Origin: Bacteroidales bacterium UBA1064
GTDB taxonomy: Bacteria > Bacteroidota > Bacteroidia > Bacteroidales > Tenuifilaceae
DNA: 10,074 bases
Assembly (NCBI GenBank): GCA_002316235.1
Contig: DCDD01000214.1
Span: forward strand, 1-10,074
Direction: 5' to 3'
The notes under the pieces are model-generated. The model saw nothing but the letters and a program-made list of their open reading frames with translations. It did not search any database and was not told where the DNA came from. The translations under genes were made by a program, and so were the position numbers. Positions 6,388-10,074 of the stretch are shown one piece after another. Numbering within the stretch: position 1 is the first letter of the stretch; each line of letters begins with the position of its first letter.

Positions 6388-7569
6388 ATGATTAGGTTTG
6401 AGGAAGCTTACGCCTTAGTTCTCTCCAGAGTTGTTACCATTCAAAAGCCAGAAAGAGTTTTACTGTTGGAGAGCCTGCACAGGGTACTTGCTGAGGATAT
6501 AGTTTCGGACATTAACATGCCGCCTTTCAGAAAATCGGCTGTTGATGGCTTTGCCTGTAGGATGAGCGACCTCCGAATGCCCTTAAAGATAGTAGAAACC
6601 ATTGCTGCCGGAAGCCTGCCCACCATGCAGGTTGAACCCGGTACTTGCGCCAAAATAATGACTGGGGCACCAATTCCGCTTGGCGCCGACTGCGTTTTAC
6701 CTGTTGAGGACACCCGCCTGGCAGACGATTTGTACGTTGAATTCACAGGCATGGAGGCCAAAAAAAATATTTGCGAGCTGGGTGAGGATATTCGGATTGG
6801 AGATGTATCTATCAATAAAGGCATAATTATTGGTCCACAGCATATTGCCATTATGGCAGCACTGGGATACCACCAGCCATTGGTTGCCACTCAGCCCAGA
6901 GTGGGCATACTACCTACCGGCGATGAGCTGGTGGAGCCTAATATAAAACCACTGGGTGGGCAGATAAGGAACAGCAATGGCTATCAGCTGGTTGCACAGA
7001 CTAAGGCCGCCGGAGCTTTGCCCAGCTACTATGGCATTGTGAGTGATAGCAAGGATGCTACCTACGAAGTTCTAGCCAAAGCCATTGCCGAAAACGAGGT
7101 TGTTACGCTAACAGGTGGCGTTTCAATGGGCGATTACGACTACGTGCCCGAAATCATGGAGAAGTTGGGGGTTACCATCCACTTCAGCAGCGTAGCAGTT
7201 CAGCCCGGCAAGCCTACAACGTTCGGAACCTTGGACAACAAGCTGGTATTTGGGCTGCCAGGTAATCCTGTTTCGGCATTCATACAGTTCGAGCTACTGG
7301 TTAAGCCCGCCATACGTAAGCTAATGGGCTGCAAGCAGCTGAACCCTACGGCCATTCGTTTGCCTTTAGCAGAGGATTACAGGCGAAACAGGGCCGAGCG
7401 AATGGCGCTGGTTCCGGTTAAGATAATAGCAGGGTCAGCAGTTTTACCTGTTGAGTTTCACGGCTCGGCACACATATTTGCCCTTGGCAATGCCGATGGC
7501 ATTATTGCTGTCCCTATTGGTACCACAAAAATTGATAAGGGAGAAATTGTTGATGTACGACCGCTTTAA
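6388..7569 (+). CDS. moeA: Molybdopterin molybdenumtransferase MoeA
   Basis: MoeA inserts molybdate into adenylylated molybdopterin, the last step of molybdenum cofactor assembly in the cytoplasm. The 393-residue protein has the usual length and domain order: an N-terminal region with MPPFRKSAVDGFA (44-56, Asp53 being the conserved catalytic-site Asp) and MTGAPIP (91-97), a MogA-like molybdopterin-binding domain with LPTGDEL (175-181), LTGGVSMGDYDYV (241-253) and QPGKPTTFG (272-280) followed by FGLPGNPVSAF (288-298), and a beta-rich C-terminal domain from about residue 322. The ATG has no Shine-Dalgarno sequence, as is common in Bacteroidetes, and the N-terminus MIRFEEAYALV aligns with the family start. 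It is the first gene of a four-gene operon and overlaps moaA by 17 nt. Within this operon the MogA-type domain of the last gene would supply its substrate. Confidence 0.95.
   Translation: MIRFEEAYALVLSRVVTIQKPERVLLLESLHRVLAEDIVSDINMPPFRKSAVDGFACRMSDLRMPLKIVETIAAGSLPTMQVEPGTCAKIMTGAPIPLGADCVLPVEDTRLADDLYVEFTGMEAKKNICELGEDIRIGDVSINKGIIIGPQHIAIMAALGYHQPLVATQPRVGILPTGDELVEPNIKPLGGQIRNSNGYQLVAQTKAAGALPSYYGIVSDSKDATYEVLAKAIAENEVVTLTGGVSMGDYDYVPEIMEKLGVTIHFSSVAVQPGKPTTFGTLDNKLVFGLPGNPVSAFIQFELLVKPAIRKLMGCKQLNPTAIRLPLAEDYRRNRAERMALVPVKIIAGSAVLPVEFHGSAHIFALGNADGIIAVPIGTTKIDKGEIVDVRPL
7537..7544 (+). promoter_or_regulatory. Ribosome binding site that fixes the moaA start
   Basis: AAGGGAGA lies 8 nt before the ATG at 7553, inside the end of moeA. 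It supports that ATG over the longer reading frame beginning at 7451, whose additional 34 residues are out-of-frame moeA sequence with no MoaA similarity. A purine-rich site is notable because moeA itself lacks one. Confidence 0.6.
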
Positions 7570-8353
7570 CCGCCAAATCAACTACCTGCGGATATCGGTA
7601 ACCGACCGTTGTAACCTACGGTGCACTTACTGCATGCCCGAAGAGGGTATTACTCAGCTTGACCATAGCGAGATACTCTCGTTTGAGGAAATTGCATCCT
7701 TTACAAGAATTGCAGCCACAAAAGGGTTCAACAAGGTGAGAATTACAGGCGGTGAACCCCTTGTTCGAAAAGGTGTAGTGGAACTCGTGTCCATGATTTC
7801 CAACATTGAGGGCATCACCGACCTGAGCATGACCACCAACGGAGTGCTTCTGGGCAAATATGCTAAGGAGTTAAAATATGCTGGTTTACAGAGAGTTAAT
7901 GTTAGCCTCGATACGGTCAACCCCACCAGGTACAGGCAAATTACCAGGGTAGGTAGCCTTGACGATGTGCTTAATGGGTTGGAATGTGCCAGAGCTGCAG
8001 GCCTAACCCCAATAAAAATAAACTGTGTAGTTGATAAATCATCGGCAGAACCCGACGCCGTTGAGGTAAAAAAATTTGCCCAAGCAAATGGATTTGAAGT
8101 CAGGTTCATTCCTAAAATGGATTTAAACGCCGGAATATTCGGCGAGGTAGAGGGGGGAAACGGCGGTAACTGCAGCATCTGCAATCGCCTCAGGTTAACA
8201 GCCAACGGTTTTGTCAAACCATGTCTGTTTAGTAATCTGGGCTATAGTGTACGGGGGCTTGGATATGAGGGAGCCTTACTCAAAGCAGTGAATGCCAAAC
8301 CTGCCCGTGGAACTACCAACCATGACGGGAAATTCTATAACATAGGAGGTTGA
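7553..8353 (+). CDS. moaA: GTP 3',8-cyclase MoaA, compact form
   Basis: MoaA is the radical SAM enzyme that rearranges GTP to 3',8-cyclo-GTP, the first step of molybdopterin synthesis. The start at MYDRFNRQINYLRISVTDRC is family-typical. The SAM-binding [4Fe-4S] cluster is CX3CX2C at Cys20, Cys24 and Cys27; the SAM-contacting TGGEP is at 65-69; VNVSLDT is at 115-121. The second, GTP-binding cluster is C-X2-C-X13-C at Cys207, Cys210 and Cys224 in CSICNRLRLTANG, with the two GTP-contacting arginines of NRLRLT (212 and 214). The protein ends in the essential Gly-Gly tail (FYNIGG). At 266 residues it is about 55-65 shorter than the usual 320-330: the stretch that normally lies between RFI-x-M (185-189) and the second cluster is almost absent. 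This looks like a lineage form and not a decayed gene, since every key residue is kept. Overlaps moeA by 17 nt and is separated from moaC by 1 nt. Confidence 0.92.
   Translation: MYDRFNRQINYLRISVTDRCNLRCTYCMPEEGITQLDHSEILSFEEIASFTRIAATKGFNKVRITGGEPLVRKGVVELVSMISNIEGITDLSMTTNGVLLGKYAKELKYAGLQRVNVSLDTVNPTRYRQITRVGSLDDVLNGLECARAAGLTPIKINCVVDKSSAEPDAVEVKKFAQANGFEVRFIPKMDLNAGIFGEVEGGNGGNCSICNRLRLTANGFVKPCLFSNLGYSVRGLGYEGALLKAVNAKPARGTTNHDGKFYNIGG
8344..8349 (+). promoter_or_regulatory. moaC ribosome binding site inside the moaA Gly-Gly codons
   Basis: AGGAGG, a perfect Shine-Dalgarno core, spans the last base of the Ile codon and the GGA GGT codons for the terminal Gly-Gly of MoaA. It lies 5 nt before the moaC ATG at 8355. 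The same bases therefore encode an essential catalytic tail and start translation of the next gene, which couples the two. Confidence 0.8.
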
Positions 8354-8354
8354 C

Positions 8355-8810
8355 ATGGAACTTTCACATACCGACAGAGATGGCAGGGCCAACATGGTTG
8401 ACGTTGGCTCCAAGCCCAACCAGCTTAGGGAAGCACGCGCCAAAGGATTTATCAGGCTTCAACCCGAAACCCTAAAGCTTATCACAGAGAATCAGGTAAA
8501 AAAGGGTGATGTGCTCACCCTTGCCGAGATTGCCGGAATACAGGCTGCCAAACAAACGCCAACGCTCATCCCGCTTTGCCACACCATACTGCTAGCTAAG
8601 GTTGATGTAAAAGCATCCATCGTTCAAAACGGGATTGAAATAAGCAGCTACATTAAGTGCATCGGCCAAACAGGTGTTGAAATGGAAGCCCTCACAGCCG
8701 TTTCAGTTGCCCTGTTGGCTGTTTACGACATGTGCAAAGCCGTTGACAAGGAAATGACAATTGAGTCCATAAAACTCACCGAAAAAATAAAACATGACAT
8801 TAATTCGTAA
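8355..8810 (+). CDS. moaC: Cyclic pyranopterin monophosphate synthase MoaC
   Basis: MoaC turns the MoaA product 3',8-cyclo-GTP into cyclic pyranopterin monophosphate. At 151 residues it is slightly shorter than Escherichia coli MoaC (161). Signature blocks are MVDVGSKP (14-21), KKGDVLTLAEIAGIQAAKQT (49-68) with the conserved Lys50, LIPLCHTILL (71-80), and TGVEMEALTAVSVALLAVYD (106-125) followed by MCKAVDK with the catalytic-site Asp125 and Lys128. The family works as a hexamer. It starts 1 nt after the moaA stop, behind the perfect Shine-Dalgarno site in the end of moaA, and ends 11 nt before the fused MOSC gene. No missing residues are seen. Confidence 0.95.
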   Translation: MELSHTDRDGRANMVDVGSKPNQLREARAKGFIRLQPETLKLITENQVKKGDVLTLAEIAGIQAAKQTPTLIPLCHTILLAKVDVKASIVQNGIEISSYIKCIGQTGVEMEALTAVSVALLAVYDMCKAVDKEMTIESIKLTEKIKHDINS

Positions 8811-8821
8811 AGCAAAAAGTT

Positions 8822-9757
8822 GTGGATACCAGCGTAAAAGTACTATCGGTTAATGTTTCGGATGCAAAGGGCACAGCAAAGCACCCTGTTGACTTTATTG
8901 AGCTAAACAGCACAGGGGTTAAAGGCGATGCCCATTCCGGAATGTGGCACCGGCAGGTCAGCCTTCTCGGTGTTGAGAGCATCGAAAAATTTAATGCGGC
9001 CAACAACCTGAGAATAAAATATGGCGACTTTGCCGAGAACATCACAACTAAGGGTTTCTGCCTTTACGAGTGTATTCCCGGCGACAGGCTTGTTGGGTCG
9101 GGCGTTGAGCTGGAGGTTACCCAAATAGGAAAGCTTTGCCATGCCGATGGTTGCGCCATATTCAGCCAGGTTGGTAGCTGCATTATGCCAAGGGAGGGAA
9201 TTTTTGCCAGGGTCTTAAAAACCGGAAGGCTAAAAGCCGGTGACGAGCTGGAGCTCATACCACGAACCTACAAGGTGAAAGTGGTTACGCTAAGCGACAG
9301 GGCCAGCAGGGGTGACTATGAGGATAGAAGCGGCCCCGAGGTGGTTCGGTTGGTTAACCAATTCTTCAACGATATAGGATGGCGGCACTCCGTTAATTCC
9401 ACCATAATTCCGGATGATGCCGCTACGCTTACCTCAACTGTGGTTGAAGCCAAGAACAATGGGTACGACCTCCTGATTACCACCGGGGGAACGGGTATAG
9501 GACCAAGGGATGTTGCCCCCGATGTGGTTAGGCCACTTCTTGATAAGGAAATTCCCGGAATAATGGAGATGATAAGAATGAAGTACGGAGCCGACAAGCC
9601 CAACGCTTTAATCAGCAGGAGTATTGCCGGGGTGATGGGAAGTATGTTTGTATATACCCTGCCTGGAAGCGTTAAGGCAGTTGGTGAGTACATGCAGGAA
9701 ATCATCAAAATTCAGAAACACCTGTTCCTGATGCTCATGGGAATAGACAGCCACTAG
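8822..9757 (+). CDS. MOSC domain fused to MogA/MoaB-type molybdopterin adenylyltransferase
   Basis: Two domains are joined in 311 residues. Residues about 5-147 form a MOSC domain, the fold shared with the C-terminus of Moco sulfurase: GVKGDAHSG (32-40), HRQVSLL (43-49), GDFAENI (68-74) and CIMPREGIFARVL (120-132) are conserved, with Cys106, Cys111 and Cys120 as candidate sulfur or metal ligands. Residues about 149-311 form a MogA/MoaB domain, which attaches AMP to molybdopterin so MoeA can add molybdate: LSDRASRGDYEDRSGP (157-172), LLITTGGTGIGPRDVAPDV (217-235) with the key Asp230, and LPGSVKAV (280-287). The linker is only a few residues, so this is a true fusion in one frame. The start is GTG; no in-frame ATG lies between it and the upstream stop at 8801-8803, and there is no clear Shine-Dalgarno sequence. 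It is the last gene of the operon. Confidence 0.9.
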   Translation: MDTSVKVLSVNVSDAKGTAKHPVDFIELNSTGVKGDAHSGMWHRQVSLLGVESIEKFNAANNLRIKYGDFAENITTKGFCLYECIPGDRLVGSGVELEVTQIGKLCHADGCAIFSQVGSCIMPREGIFARVLKTGRLKAGDELELIPRTYKVKVVTLSDRASRGDYEDRSGPEVVRLVNQFFNDIGWRHSVNSTIIPDDAATLTSTVVEAKNNGYDLLITTGGTGIGPRDVAPDVVRPLLDKEIPGIMEMIRMKYGADKPNALISRSIAGVMGSMFVYTLPGSVKAVGEYMQEIIKIQKHLFLMLMGIDSH

Positions 9758-9793
9758 TGAAGTTAAGAATGATGTATAAACCGTAGGTTAAAC

Positions 9794-9937
9794 GTTCAAA
9801 AGACAATCGTTTCTCAAGTTGAAAAAGAGGAGGAATTGATTAACGCCATCAAACAGCTAATTGTGATATTTGAGCAAAAGATAAAGGCTAGGATTGCAGG
9901 GGTTGGGGGAGAACATAAAAAGGGAGGCTCTATTTAA
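9794..9937 (+). pseudogene. C-terminal remnant of a restriction-modification methylase or specificity protein
   Basis: A frame with no start codon upstream reads VQKTIVSQVEKEEELINAIK and then LIVIFEQKIKARIAGVGGE before a short tail and TAA. From memory, type IIG and type I methylase or specificity subunits often end in a coiled segment like Q-x-IV-x-x-(I/V)EKE...LI-x-IFE-x-KI-x-x-(R/K)I-x-x-VWGE; here the final VWGE appears as VGGE and a usual acidic residue before it is Gly, both explainable by single base changes. The open frame begins only at 9773, just after a stop. I read this as a decayed tail left after loss of the rest of the gene. The family assignment is by motif memory and moderate in strength. 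Confidence 0.5.
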
Positions 9938-9990
9938 AGAAAATGTTGTTTTCCGATAGCCATATTGGAATCATGAATAGTAATTATTGC

Positions 9991-10064
9991 GTTCTTTGTG
10001 TAATATCATTGTGTGCTTTGTGGTTTCTAATATTATTTAACCACAAAGTTCTCAAAGAAAAGTT
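9991..10064. repeat. AT-rich hairpin repeat, ACCACAAAG type
   Basis: CTTTGTGGTT (10016-10025) is perfectly complementary to AACCACAAAG (10039-10048) around a 13-nt AT-rich loop. Weaker pairing continues outward between TTCTTTGTG-like sequence on the left (from 9992) and CTCAAAGAAAAG on the right (10051-10062). The spaced CTTTG units recall the CTCCGTG units of the hairpin at 66-136, with A/T in place of G/C, so the two may belong to one loose class of intergenic repeats. It could also form a terminator-like structure, but there is no T-tract. Confidence 0.5.
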
Positions 10065-10074
10065 TAATAAATTT

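Larger units (their letters stand above)
9758..10074. other. Right flank without intact gene
   Basis: After the last operon gene there is no intact gene to the end of the window. The stretch holds the restriction-modification remnant (9794-9937) and the AT-rich hairpin repeat (9991-10064). No intrinsic terminator hairpin with a T-tract was found directly after the stop at 9755-9757. Confidence 0.6.

Noticed and set aside
6441..6890. 149-codon minus-strand frame opposite moeA
   Set aside because: Shadow of a strongly supported gene on the plus strand, with no motif of its own. The same applies to the minus-strand frames opposite moaA and the MOSC fusion gene.
7451..7552. 34-residue N-terminal extension of the moaA frame
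   Set aside because: It lies wholly inside moeA in another frame, has no MoaA similarity, and a ribosome binding site and the family-typical MYDRFNR start lie at 7553.
1..10074. CRISPR arrays, tRNA or rRNA genes, intact transposases
   Set aside because: No regularly spaced direct repeats, no cloverleaf or rRNA-like sequence, and no transposase-like reading frame were seen.

Overview
The window looks like a chromosomal segment of a Bacteroidetes bacterium, probably a free-living Bacteroidales or Marinilabiliales-type organism. This rests on protein style, on a textbook Bacteroidetes promoter (TTTG, 21-nt spacer, TACCTTTG) upstream of the acyl-CoA synthetase gene, on the scarcity of Shine-Dalgarno sequences, and on AT-rich intergenic DNA carrying degenerate inverted repeats. 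No database search was possible; all family calls come from motifs read in the translations.

Left end (1-774): a gene-poor stretch with a degenerate hairpin repeat (66-136), a 132-bp imperfect palindrome bounded by TAAC and GTTA that resembles an integron attC site or a related intergenic repeat (377-508), and a small reading frame broken by one in-frame stop (521-778). I read it as an island of repeat and decayed DNA.

Minus-strand block (775-6232, transcribed right to left): an HD-domain phosphohydrolase; an inositol-monophosphatase-family enzyme; an LpxL/HtrB-type acyltransferase whose end overlaps the start of a family 2 glycosyltransferase by 17 nt; and, behind its own promoter, an AMP-forming long-chain acyl-CoA synthetase. 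Acyl activation, acyl transfer and glycosyl transfer together suggest envelope lipid or glycan metabolism. The HD protein and the phosphatase are separated by a 248-bp spacer with two clear inverted repeats and may be independent units.

Plus-strand block (6388-9757): a tight molybdenum-cofactor operon, moeA - moaA - moaC - MOSC::mogA fusion, divergent from the HD gene. MoaA and MoaC convert GTP to cyclic pyranopterin monophosphate, the MogA-type domain adenylylates molybdopterin, and MoeA inserts molybdate. The MOSC domain may handle sulfur or cofactor. MoaD and MoaE (molybdopterin synthase) are not in the window and must be encoded elsewhere. MoaA is a compact 266-residue form that lacks a stretch before its second iron-sulfur motif but keeps all recognised catalytic features. 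The codons for its C-terminal Gly-Gly double as the ribosome binding site of moaC.

Right end (9758-10074): the tail of what looks like a restriction-modification methylase or specificity protein, without a start and with apparent substitutions (9794-9937), followed by a second hairpin repeat (9991-10064) that resembles the one at the left end. I did not find a convincing wholly new system. The most interesting items are the compact MoaA, the embedded ribosome binding site, the palindrome over the moeA promoter, and the mobile-DNA traces at both ends.
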